DNA of 64,000 nt. Origin: Liolophura sinensis. Its lineage: Eukaryota > Mollusca > Polyplacophora > Chitonida > Chitonidae. How positions within the stretch are numbered: the stretch's first letter is position 1; each line of letters opens with the position of its first letter. Positions 1 to 10,077 of this stretch are shown here, in pieces. The notes beneath the pieces were generated by a model. The model did no database searches, was not told the origin of the DNA, and saw only the letters and a program-made list of their open reading frames with translations. Location: assembly GCF_032854445.1 (NCBI RefSeq), contig NC_088298.1, positions 20,423,295 to 20,487,294 on the forward strand. The letters run 5' to 3'. Position numbers and translations under genes: made by a program.

Positions 1-651
1 GGCCCAGACCGATAAGGCATTGGCTGAAAGGGTTAAGGGCTGGGTCAGGGGGGTTAAAGGTTTGGGTCAAAGGGATAAAGTATTGGCCCAACCAGTTAAA
101 GCTTCGGCTCAGAGTCTTTCAACACTGAGTCAGCAGATTAAATGCTCTGTCAGGCATTTAAGCCATTGGACCAGAGGGTCAAAGTATTGGCCCAGACAGT
201 TGAAGCATTGGATCAGAAGGTTTAAATATTTGGTCGGTTGAAATGCTGGGCCTGACAGTTAAGAATTGGCTCAAAGTGTTCAAACACTTGATCAAAAGGT
301 TAAAGGATTGACTCACATGGCTAAGGCATTGGCACAGAGAGTTAAAGCACTGGCTCAGAGAGTTAAGCCGTTGGCTCAGACTGTTTAAATGCTGGGCCAG
401 AAGGTTCAAGGATTGACTTACACAGCTAAGGCATTGGCACAGAGAGTTAAAGCACTGGCTCAGAGAGTTAAGCCGTTGGCTCAGACTGTTTAAATGTTGG
501 GCCAGAAGGTTCAAGGATTGACTTACACAGCTAAGGCATTGGCACAGAGAGTTAAAGCACTGGCTCAGAGAGTTAAGGCGGTGGCTCAGACTTTAAATGC
601 TGAGACAGAAGGTTCAAGGATTGACTTACACAGCAAAGGTATCGGCACAGG
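1..651. repeat. 21-bp minisatellite with 105-bp higher-order unit
   Basis: Directly visible tandem array with a basic unit of about 21 bp of the form 'aaagcattggctcagagggt', variants differing at a few bases. From about 371 a larger block of five basic units recurs almost unchanged every 105 bp (starts near 371, 476 and 581). Because 21 is a multiple of three, translations show a 7-residue periodicity, but no gene is implied. The array is cut by a SINE at 652 and continues after it. Confidence 0.9.
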
Positions 652-748
652 TGATTTATTTATTTATTTATTTGATTGGTGTTTTGTGCCGTACTCAGGA
701 ATATTTCACTTATACAATGGTGGCCAGCACCATGGTGGGCGGAGGATT
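652..748 (-). mobile_element. SINE-1 fragment inside minisatellite
   Basis: A run of TTTA repeats is followed by the family body (gattggtgttttgtgccgta, then the 'aatatttcacttata' and 'ggccagca' blocks). This is the 3' half of family 1 on the minus strand, truncated after the 'ggtgggcggagga' block. The 21-bp array resumes directly after it, so the SINE inserted into an existing array. Confidence 0.8.
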
Positions 749-890
749 ATATTGAAGCATTGGCTCAAAGGCTTATGCCCTGGGCCAGAAGGTAAAAGTA
801 TTGGCTCAACCAGTTAAAGCATTGGCTAAGAGTGTTTAAACACTGGGTCAGAAGGTTAAAGGATTGATTCACACAGCAACATGTAACACA
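749..890. repeat. 21-bp minisatellite, continuation
   Basis: More units of the 21-bp array (attgaagcattggctcaaag and relatives), becoming more divergent toward a second SINE insertion. Confidence 0.8.
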
Positions 891-897
891 TAGATTT

Positions 898-1078
898 ATG
901 TTTTTTATTGGTGTTTTACACCATACTCAAGTATTTTTCACTGATAATACCATGGCCAGCATTCTGGTGGGAGGAAGCCGAGCAGAACCAAAGACCATCC
1001 ATGAATGGCCGGAGAGGAGCCAGCAACTCTCCACATTGGTGGCAGGCACCTGGGTCATTGCATCATGCTAGCATACTG
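898..1078 (-). mobile_element. SINE-1 copy, divergent
   Basis: Shows the family order: 'ttattggtgttttacacca', 'tactcaagtatttttcac', 'ggccagcattctggtggga', then a shortened right part with 'ggccggagaggagccagca'. Flanks share cacatag on both sides (near 891 and 1083), a possible target-site duplication. It also interrupts the 21-bp array. Confidence 0.75.
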
Positions 1079-1084
1079 ACCCTC

Positions 1085-1345
1085 CACATAGGATCAAATC
1101 ATTGGCTTAGAGGGTTAAAGCATTTGGTCAGAGGATTAAAGCATTGGCCTAGACAGTTAAGGCAGTGGATCAAAGGGTTGAAATACTAGGTGAAAGGGCT
1201 AAAGCATTAGTTTAGGGTTAAAGCATTTGGTCTGAGGGTTAAGGCATTGGTCCAGACAGTTTAGGCATTGGTCCAGAGAGATAAAGCGTTGGTTTAGAGG
1301 GTTAAAATGCTGGCTCAGAGGGTTAAAGGGTTGGCAGACATAAAC
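1085..1345. repeat. 21-bp minisatellite, distal part
   Basis: About twelve further 21-bp units (e.g. 'ttaaagcatttggtcagagg') to the right of the second SINE, ending near 1345. The next 260 bases up to the transposase relic show no repeat or gene. Confidence 0.85.
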
Positions 1346-1608
1346 TACCAGGCAAAAGAAAGGTTTCACCCACTTCTTGAGCCCATAAAACAAAAACAAA
1401 GGCAGATATAAGAATTAAGAAGATTGGTTTATAAACAGGAATCATTGTGAAATATTCTCTCAAAAAGGCTTTGAAATATTGGCATTCAATTGACCACAAA
1501 ACACAATGAAAGAGACAAGGGGTCAGAAGAAAAAATTACACAAATGTAAAGTTAACTGGCAAGTGCATGTAAAGTCACAGTATCCACAGAAATGAAGGAC
1601 TACAGTCA

Positions 1609-2569
1609 TCAGTAGCGAGTGTGGCCACCCTGGGCATCAATGCAAGCAAGCACACGCCTCCGCATTGACGTAGTCAGTCGCCGGATGACGTCAACAGGGA
1701 TAACGTTCCATAGGTTTAACAGATCTTGCTGAAGTTCCTGTTGGTTAGTTTGAAGGAGGCACCAGCTGTCTCAAACGGCGGTCAAGGTGATCCCAGAGAT
1801 GCTCATTGGGGTTCATGTCTGGTGAGTTGGCTGGCCAGGGCAACACGATGACGTTTGCGGTCTCGAGGTAGTCTGTAACAATGCGGGCAGTGTGAGGTCT
1901 TGCGTTGTCGTGTTGCAAGATCGATCCACTTGGCTGTCGTTGGAGGAAAGGAACGACGACAGGTCTCAGTACCTCATCAACGTATCGCTGGCCAGACAGA
2001 TTACCTCACACAATAACCAGCTGCGTCTTCATTTGGTCACAAATCCCTCCCCAAACCATGACGCCTCCGCCTCCAAACGTATAAACCTCTCTTACGCAGT
2101 TTGGCGCGAGACGCTCGCCTCTTCATCGGAAAACTCGAACTCTGCCATCGTTCCTGAATAGACAGAACGTGCTCTCGTCTGTAAACAGCACTCTCGCCCA
2201 GTCACGTCGCTGCCACCGACGTACAATACGTGCCCATCGCAATCTGTGTTGACGGTGTAAAAGGGTCAAGGCCATCCCACGGAAGGGGCGGTAAGGTCGT
2301 AAACCAGCTGAACGAAGACGACGCAGTGTTGTTCTGGGGCTGATGACATGGCCTAGTGCCGTCGCCGCTGTTGACGTCGCCATGACGAATCGGTTTCGGA
2401 GGTGGATCTGCCGGATGTAGCGATCTTCAGCCGCAGTTGTTACCCTGGGTCTTCCCGATCTTGGTCTGTGTTGGGTCTGGCCTGTATGCTAATAGCGTAT
2501 CAACAACCTCCTGATGGTGGTTTGGCTGCAGTTGAACGTTCTTACAATGTGACGTTGCGAGACTGCCAT
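1609..2569 (-). pseudogene. Tc1/mariner-type (Tc3-like) DD34E transposase relic
   Basis: Reading the minus strand from an ATG at 2569, one frame gives a typical Tc-family transposase: an N-terminal HTH region, the GRPR-type linker, then catalytic block 1 (LFTDES, near 2180), the GGVMVWGGI block, block 2 (LQHDNARPHTAR, near 1910) and block 3 (SPDMNPNEHLWDH, near 1800). There are 34 residues between the second D and the E. The frame is broken by TAG at 2489-2491, TGA at 2123-2125 and TGA at 2006-2008, and by a one-base frameshift near 1745-1765, after which the family C-terminus resumes and stops at 1609-1611. Transposases of this group cut and paste elements between inverted repeats at TA sites. 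I could not define the inverted repeats of this copy. It is inactive. Confidence 0.9.
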
Positions 2570-2954
2570 GGTGCGTAAGTCTTGGCATACTGTTGGTGTT
2601 TTTTCGTTCACTGAATGTCTGCTCTTTCGAGCAAGAGTATTTATGCAACATTACCGCACGTGCATCACGAGCCATGCCTCAAAACGACGTTTTGCATGTG
2701 GTCGCAATTTCACAATTCCAATTGCTGCGTTCGTGACGATGCGTTCTGGTAGAGGGAACGATGCAGTCATACACTAAGTCCTGCTTAGAATCAAACCCAG
2801 AACCGCGCTTTTACTTTTTTTATGACAAAAAATACGGTGAAACCTTTCTTTTGCCTGGTAGTTTAGTTAAGACACTGGCATAAAGCTCCTTGACCTATGA
2901 GGTAACATGTTTGAATACAGCTCTCACAGCATCAGATGAGACCTTAAGTATACT

Positions 2955-4720
2955 GTTGTTGGGTGGGGTGCCATGTCTGATGTCAGTACATTGTGACTGG
3001 GTGGGGTGTCATGTCTGGTGTCAGTACATTGTGACTGGGTGGGGTGCCATGTCTGGTGTCAGTACATTGTCACTGGGTGGGGTGTCATGTCTGGTGTCAG
3101 TACATTGTGACAGGTTGGGGTGCCATGTTTGGTGTCAGTACATTGTGACTGGATGGGGTGCCATGTCTGGTGTCAGTACATTGTGACTGGGTGGGGTGCC
3201 GTATCTGGTGTCAGTACATTGTGACTGGATGGGGTGCCATGTCTAGTGTCAGTACACTTTGACTTAGGGTGCCATGTCTGGTGTCAGTACATTGTGACTG
3301 GATGGGGTGCCATGTCTGCTGTCAGTACCCTTTGACTTAGGGTGCCATGTCTGGTGTCAGTACCCTTTGACTTAGGGTGCCATGTCTGGTGTCAGTACAT
3401 TGTGACAGGGTGGTGTGCCATGTCTGGTGTCAGTACATTGTGACAGGGTGGGGTGCCATGTTTGGTGTCAGTACATTGTGACTGGATGGGGTGCCATGTC
3501 TGGTGTCAGTACATTGTGACTGGATGGGGTGCCATGTCTAGTGTCAGTACCCTTTGACTTAGGGTGCCATGTCTGGTGTGAGTACATTGTGACAGGGTGG
3601 GGTGCCATGTCTGGTGTCAGTACATTGTGACAGGGTTGGGTGCCATGTTTGGTGTCAGTACATTGTGACTGGATGGGGTGTCATGTCTGGTGTCAGTACA
3701 TTGTGACTGGATGGGGTGCCATGTCTAGTGTCAGTACACTTTGACTTAGGGTGCCATGTCTGGTGTGAGTACATTGTGACTGGGTGGGGTGCCATGTCTG
3801 GTGTCAGTACATTGTGACTGGATGGGGTGCCGTATCTGGTGTCAGTACATTGTGACTGGGTGGGGTGCCATGTCTGGTGTCAGTACATTGTGACAGGGTG
3901 GGGTGCCATGTTTGGTGTCAGTACATTGTGACAGGGTGGGGTGCCATGTTTGGTGTCAGTACATTGTGACAGGGTGGGGTGCCATGTTTGGTGTCAGTAC
4001 ATTGTGACAGGGTGGGGGGCCATGTTTGGTGTCAGTACATTGTGACTGGATGGGGTGCCGTATCTGGTGTGAGTACATTGTGACTGGGTGGGGTGCCATG
4101 TCTGGTGTCAGTACATTGTGACTGGGTGGGGTGCCATATCTGGTGTCAGTATGTTTTGACTTGGTGGGGTGTCATGTCTGGTGTCAGTACATTGTGACTG
4201 GGTAGGGTGTCATGCATGGCATCATTGCTTTGTGACTGGGCTAAGTTAAGGTGTCATGGTGCGAGTGACTGTTGTCATGCCTGGTGTCAATGCATTGTAA
4301 GTGGGTGGGTGTCATGTAAGGTGTCAGTACCTTGTGGCTGGTTGCAGTGTCATGTCTGGTGTCAGTATCTTGTGACATGGCAGGGTGTCATGTAAGCTAT
4401 CAGTACCTTGTGACTGGGTAGATGTCATGTCTGGTGCGAGTGGCTGTTGTCATGACTGGTGTCAGTGCATAGTAAGTGGGTGGGGTGTCATGTAAAGTGT
4501 CGATACTTTGTCAATAATGTCAGTAGTACCTTGTGGTTGGGTGCAGTGCCATGTCTGGTGTCAATACTTTGTGACTGGGTAGGGTGACATGCCTGATGTC
4601 AGTACACTGTGACTGGGTGGGGTACCATGACTGGTGTCAGTACACTGTGACTGGGTGGGGTACCATGACTGGTGTTGGTATATTGTGACTGGGTGCCATG
4701 TGAGGTGTCAGTACACTTTG
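2955..4720. repeat. 38-bp minisatellite array
   Basis: Tandem units of 38 bp (phase marks 'tgtcagtaca' at 2981, 3019 and 3057) built on 'gtgccatgtctggtgtcagt' followed by 'acattgtgactgggtgggg'. A shorter variant with 'ccctttgacttaggg' replaces part of the unit at several places. Roughly 45 copies; units decay past 4200. Translations here are repeat-derived. Confidence 0.92.
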
Positions 4721-5730
4721 ACTGAGTGGATTGTCATACCTCATATCAGCTGGTGCCCTGTGACTGGGTGAGACACATGCCAGTACATGGTGATTGGATA
4801 GGTGTCTGTATTCTATATCTTGGTTGGAAAGACATTGCAATGTTGCATAGTCTTAATAAATGCCAACATAAACCCCAGACAGTAAACAATGCTATTCAAC
4901 AGCTCTCGATGTCAGCGAAACTAGTCAATAAGGTCTTCATGAGCAGTCTGCAGTTTCACAAACCTGCTTTACCTTATTGCCCCCCGCGGATGCCTGTGGG
5001 TTGGTCTGTGTTGCAGAGTGTGGTTTGGGAAGGTGGGACGAGGTGTCTAACATGGCAAGGTGGGGTCAATGTGCCAGCCCAGCACAATGATTCAGGGATT
5101 TCTTACAAATGCCAACACTGTGAGCACTAGTCTAGGTCATGCTGGTTTCCTCTCGTGGGAAGGTCTGTCAGCAACCTGCGGATGGTCATTAGTTTCAACT
5201 GGATTCTGTGACATAATACCTACAGAACTTGTCGCCATGAAAATTGTGCATGCATAAATGCTATGTTAAAACAGGGCCCCCGAGGTCTGATTATGGAAGC
5301 TCTATGATCCGGGGAGGAGATAACTTCTTTGACTGGTGTTTGATATTGCTCAACAATCTTTCATTTATATGTCTGGCCTATGGATGGAGGGCGTTGGAGT
5401 GCCGGGATTAAACCACTGACCTTGGGCACATACTGGACAAACTTTCAGACATACATGTAAAGCTGCTTACAAATCACTGATAACTGAATTCAAACATGTA
5501 ACCTCAGCAGACACAGTGGAGCTTTAACCATATGAGCCAGTGAGTTCCCGGCTTGGGATTTGAACAGCTGACCTAAGCAGTCACGTGTCGCAGGCGTGAC
5601 AGTCCCAGCAAACCTGAGACCCATTCCACAAAGCCAGTTTTGACCATGTCATCAATCAATGTGTCAAAATTTTAATGTCCAAAATTAGAAACTAAGCATT
5701 GTGACAACATTTGAAATTTTGATCTGAGCC
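4721..5730. other. Gene-free stretch with decayed repeat pieces
   Basis: No supported gene. A short plus-oriented SINE-1 fragment sits at about 5131-5192 ('ggaaggtctgtcagcaacct' then 'gcggatggtc'). A tRNA-like motif ('gagtgccgggattaaaccac') near 5396 and a diverged relative of the neighbouring 110-bp unit ('ttaaccatatgagccagtga', near 5523-5640) suggest old SINE remnants. Confidence 0.5.
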
Positions 5731-6390
5731 AACCATCTGAGCCAACAAGTTCCCCACTTGGGAGACGAGGAATGGCTTTAAACAGCCGACCTCAGCAGTC
5801 ACTTGTCACAGGTGTGACAGTCGCACCAAACCAGCGTTTTAACCATCTGAGCCAACAAGTTTCCCACTTGGGAGACGAGGAATGGCTTTGAGCACATGAC
5901 CTCAGCAGTCACTTGTCACAGGTGTGACAGTCGCACCAAACCAGCGTTTTAACCATCTGAGCCAACAAGTTCCCCACTTGGGAGACGAGCAATGGCTTTG
6001 AACAGCCGACCTCAGCAGTCACTTGTCACAGGCGTGACAGTCGCACCAAACCAGCGTTTTAACCATCTGAGCCAACAAGTTCCCCACTTGGGAGACGAGG
6101 AATGGCTTTGAACAGCCGACCTCAGCGGTCACTTGTCACAGGTGTGACAGTCGCACCAAACCAGCGTTTTAACCATCTGAGCCAACAAGTTCCCCACTTG
6201 GGAGACGAGCAATGGCTTTGAACAGCCAACCTCAGCAGTCACTTGTCACAGGTGTGACAGTCGCACCAAACCAGCGTTTTAACCATCTGAGCCAACAAGT
6301 TCCCCACTTGGGAGACGAGGAATGGCTTTGAACAGCCGACCTCAGCAATCACTGTTCACAGGCTTGACAGCTTCAGCAAACCATCACTTT
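5731..6390. repeat. 110-bp tandem repeat with tRNA/SINE-head similarity
   Basis: Six near-identical units start at 5731, 5841, 5951, 6061, 6171 and 6281, exactly 110 bp apart. On the minus strand each holds an A-box-like TGGCTCAGATGG followed about 60 bases later by a B-box-like GTTCAAAGCCAT, the order and rough spacing of an internal pol III promoter. The A-box half also resembles the head of SINE-1 seen at 25620-25655. Differences between units are single bases, so amplification looks recent. The array may have grown from a SINE or tRNA head; transcription is not shown. Confidence 0.85.
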
Positions 6391-6473
6391 AATCATTTCC
6401 GCCAGCAAGGGGGAAGAAGAGTAAAAAGGTGGGAAACAGAAACACAATCCCTCATAAATCCTATTACAACAGT

Positions 6474-6479
6474 TTTATT
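6474..6479 (-). promoter_or_regulatory. Candidate distal poly(A) signal
   Basis: Plus-strand TTTATT, i.e. AATAAA on the minus strand, about 3.08 kb past the stop codon. The downstream minus sequence (ctgttgtaataggattt) is a plausible cleavage area. Such hexamers occur by chance in AT-rich DNA, so the call is weak. Confidence 0.22.
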
Positions 6480-6788
6480 GTATTTGTTGATATGGTATCA
6501 AATGCAATCGTATAAAAGTCTGATATATGTATATTAAAAAAAAAATGTAAAACATAATTGTACAAATCTTCTCCTGACTTGAAACTTTTCAAAAGCAGTC
6601 GTTGCTGTTAGTGACTAGTTGCAATAAATTATGTTGTTGCTGTTGACCTTTTTATTCACGGAAACCATCTAGAACACATAACCATTATCTAGAGTTAAGT
6701 CCCTTGAAAATATTACTAGGCAGCATCCCCTAGTTTAATCAGCTGGCATTGAACTTGGTAAGAAGGGTCACAAAAGTAGGGGGATTAC

Positions 6789-6831
6789 AAGGGAGATAAC
6801 TTTGTTAATTGATCGTAAAGTTGTCTCCCTT
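6789..6831. repeat. Hairpin, 15-bp arms
   Basis: The arm 'aagggagataacttt' (6789-6803) is the reverse complement of 'aaagttgtctccctt' (6817-6831) except for one position that would form a G-U pair in RNA, with a 13-base loop. If the gene's 3' UTR reaches this far it would be a stable structure in the mRNA; it may instead be a short palindromic repeat. Confidence 0.8.
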
Positions 6832-8868
6832 CATCAGCCAAAAAAAGAAAAAAAAATGAAAGCCTGTTTTGTTTGTGTGTTAAATCTGTAGAAAATTGTA
6901 AGAAATAACCAAAAGTTGATCTATCATCTCAAAATGGAACTGTCTAAAAAAAAGTACAGAACAGAGCCTATTTCAGAAAACTGGTTCCATAAATGGGTCA
7001 CCATCATTAATAGTCAGTAATGAGAAAAAAAACGATCAGATCTCTTTGATGAAAAACAGGTTTTAAAGGCAGTGAATTGAACAGTGGTTTGGCTAGGTTT
7101 ACACAAAACTCATACTGTGAGAAAATTCAAACAAACCTGCTTCGGCTGAAACTGTAAAAGACGAGGAGACAACAAAAAATGAACTTCATCCATGCCTTTT
7201 AAATATGTTAGATCAACCCTAAGATATTGCTATGATTTGTTACTTCTTTCTAACAAAGACAAACATCATATTTTTTAATTTATTGACTGATATATAAAGT
7301 TTTTGTCTATTAAATGATTTGAGTATCCTCTTATATATTTTCATTTCACCACAAAAATGAGCTACTACTGTATTATTAAAAGCACATATAACTGTAATAT
7401 CCCATATATAGGCATATATATTAACCATATATTTCACTCTATATCCATGTCGACATTCTATATCCATGCATTCTACAGAAACACATGATACTTTTAAAAT
7501 TTACTTTTAAAATTTAATTTGTATGGTAATCCCTTAGGACCTTAATAAGCTGTCCCTTATATTTTTTTCCGCTCGGACTTGAGGCCTTTTTTTCCGGTAG
7601 AATCACCTAAATGTGCACTATGAAACCTGAAATATTTTTTTAAACACAGCCTAACAGCTACAATTAATAACACCACATAGCACATTAAATAACCTGATTG
7701 ATAAATTTAAAAATGGACCCATCAAAAACCACTTTTATAGCACATACTAGATCAGTGACCAATATCGAACTGGGAACTGCCAATATCACTTTATGAAACA
7801 TTCTGTGGAAAGTCACACAAAAAAACCCCCAAATCCATTTCATATTCTATAGTTACAGAAACCGTCTCTCAATGAGAAGGGTAGAAGAGCAGACAGGATT
7901 GTACGGGAAATTTTATGATTCACAAAAGAAATGCGAGACTCTGTTATCTCAATGGTCAATCTAAGGTCTCTGTGATTACGTGGAGCCCCTGGTGTCGCAT
8001 GATTAGTCTTGAGCACGTGGCAGTTTTCTTTTGATGACTGGCTGGCAAAGACCGTCAGCATTGTTCTTTCCAGACAATGGTAAACCCCCGTAGACCAGGA
8101 TACTACATCTGCAATTCTTTTACATCATAACATCCTCCCAAATCCATAGAGACTTTCATAAGGCACCCATATAAGACCACTACTAGAGAAAGTTAGAAGA
8201 GCAGATGACATTACTGCAAGAATTAACTCCGTTGATACCACCACTCATGTTGTCCTGTACTGGCTCAGAAGAATTACCTCTCCAGAAATTGGAGGTAAAA
8301 CTCATACATATTTTATAAAGCAGCACACATTGGTAAATTGGGTTTCAACTTTCACCAGGATTTAAATTGACAAGAATCCCCAGAGCATAGAGAACAGGTT
8401 GAAAGGATCAAAATTTTAAGAATTTCTCTGTTGTTTCTTTCATGTTAATGATCAGTTCATCATGCAGAAAGTTAAATGTTATGCCTGTTTATTTCGTGAT
8501 TTTGATTCATATTGTAAAGAGCCATTTTTTTTCACTTTACACAGGCAATACCCTTTTTTACCTTCATTTCTAGAGAGGCCAATTCCACTGAACCCTGACA
8601 ATATTGTCTCACTATTTAACAAGACGCTTACTGTAACAGCATTTCACTCAAACATCCATCCACATGTCTTTCTACAAAGTCAAATATAACCATATCAGTA
8701 CAAATTGTCAAGATGTTAAATGTACACTGTAAAAAATGTTGACACTTGTTATGTAGGTAATAAAAAAAAACCATTACGCTGAAAAAACGTCAGGTATTAT
8801 ATGCTATCAAGAGGAAGCCTCACTGTCCTAGTTTACAGCACGAAAAAAATTGTGACCATAAAAATTGT

Positions 8869-8874
8869 TTTATT
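8869..8874 (-). promoter_or_regulatory. Candidate proximal poly(A) signal
   Basis: AATAAA on the minus strand, about 680 bases past the stop at 9557. It would give a short 3' UTR. Evidence is the hexamer alone. Confidence 0.28.
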
Positions 8875-9556
8875 GCTAACGAATGTTCTACACTGCCTGG
8901 ATCCTACATCAACTTTTGAACAAAAAAAAATATATATATATATTTAACAGGGCGACAAACTCGACATGCTATCACACAAAAACAAAGATTCGTATTAATT
9001 TTTATACAAATAATAATAATTTGAGATATATCCTATCCTATATATAACTCATAACACAATAAAGTGCAATCCCTAAGCATACTTATAAATGAAATTGATT
9101 AAATTATATCAAAATATTTTCCATTATTAATTACTTTGTTTTATAAGTACTACACACAGTGTTAAAAATGGGTTACAAAAAGGCAAAAACCTTCATACAA
9201 AAATGGTGCTCGAACTTCGCCGAGAACTGCAAGTTTCCCTCGAAATTAATTACCTTGGTAATTATGTTCTAAATATTCTGAGTATTGCTGAACACATGTA
9301 CATAAGTATATGACAATGCTAAGTGATAATAATACAGGGTTGTTTTTTCCCTTGCTTCCAAAGCGGAGTTGCCTTCCCTACGTTTAAGAGTTAAGTTCCC
9401 TGAATAACTCTTCATAAACAAAGGTAGGATAAACACGTACCTGATACAAATAGAGCCACAATTGCTTTGTCCAATACAGAAAACACATGATGAAAACAAG
9501 CAACCCTTTGGTTCACAAGTATGCATGTTGATGATATTTGCATAGTTGTTTTCCCT

Positions 9557-10077
9557 TTACGAGGCTGAAAAGCCGTTCGCGTGAAATGAGGAAGGGGAAT
9601 ACCTCTCGCAACAGGAGTCGCTAAAATTCAAACTCTCTGTGCAGTGGGTTTCCTGAGCGTCTAATGAGCTGTTAGAAAGTCGTTTGGTCAGATTGGCAGC
9701 TTGTTTTAGAACTTTGGGAGTTTGTGTGCGTTTTCTGCTCTCTCTGAACTTTCTCTTTGAAGATGACGTTCCACCACCTGAAAAAAATTCTGGTGTATTT
9801 GTACAACATAATGACTGGTACACTGCCTGAGTTGAACCATTTTGGACATCAATGCCAGTTCTGAAAATAATGGCTCCCTCCGAATGTTCGTCACCTAACT
9901 CGCGAACGCAATTCCCGCTGCCCTGGTCCTCTTCAGAGCTAGAGGTAGAAATGTTGTCCAGGAAGTCAAAAGAAGAAACTGCCCTTTTTTCTGGCTCTTC
10001 GTAGCGAGTAAAAAATGTAGAAAAATCAATTGTGGGCCGCTGCCTAATACAAATTGGTCTCATCACTTCAAGTTTAC
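9557..10077 (-). CDS. NCKAP5: NCKAP5-like terminal exon l with stop
   Basis: 521 nt from acceptor gtatgtttcag to the stop at 9557-9559; the first two bases complete Gly. 173 codons including the stop (residues 1738-1910). It contains an acidic serine run (STSSSEEDQ), a Cys pair, then a strongly basic segment SSSKRKFRESRKRTQTPK that could bind microtubules or act as a nuclear localisation signal, and a Ser-rich C-terminus. No known domain. Confidence 0.88.

Larger units (their letters stand above)
6391..9556. other. 3' flank / probable 3' UTR of the NCKAP5-like gene
   Basis: About 3.2 kb downstream of the stop codon with no supported ORF. It is strongly AT-rich with short homopolymers. It contains a perfect-looking hairpin at 6789-6831 and two minus-strand AATAAA hexamers, listed separately. 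How much of it is transcribed cannot be told from sequence. Confidence 0.45.

Noticed and set aside
2890-3186. Cys/Gly/Val-rich opening
   Set aside because: Translation of the 38-bp minisatellite.
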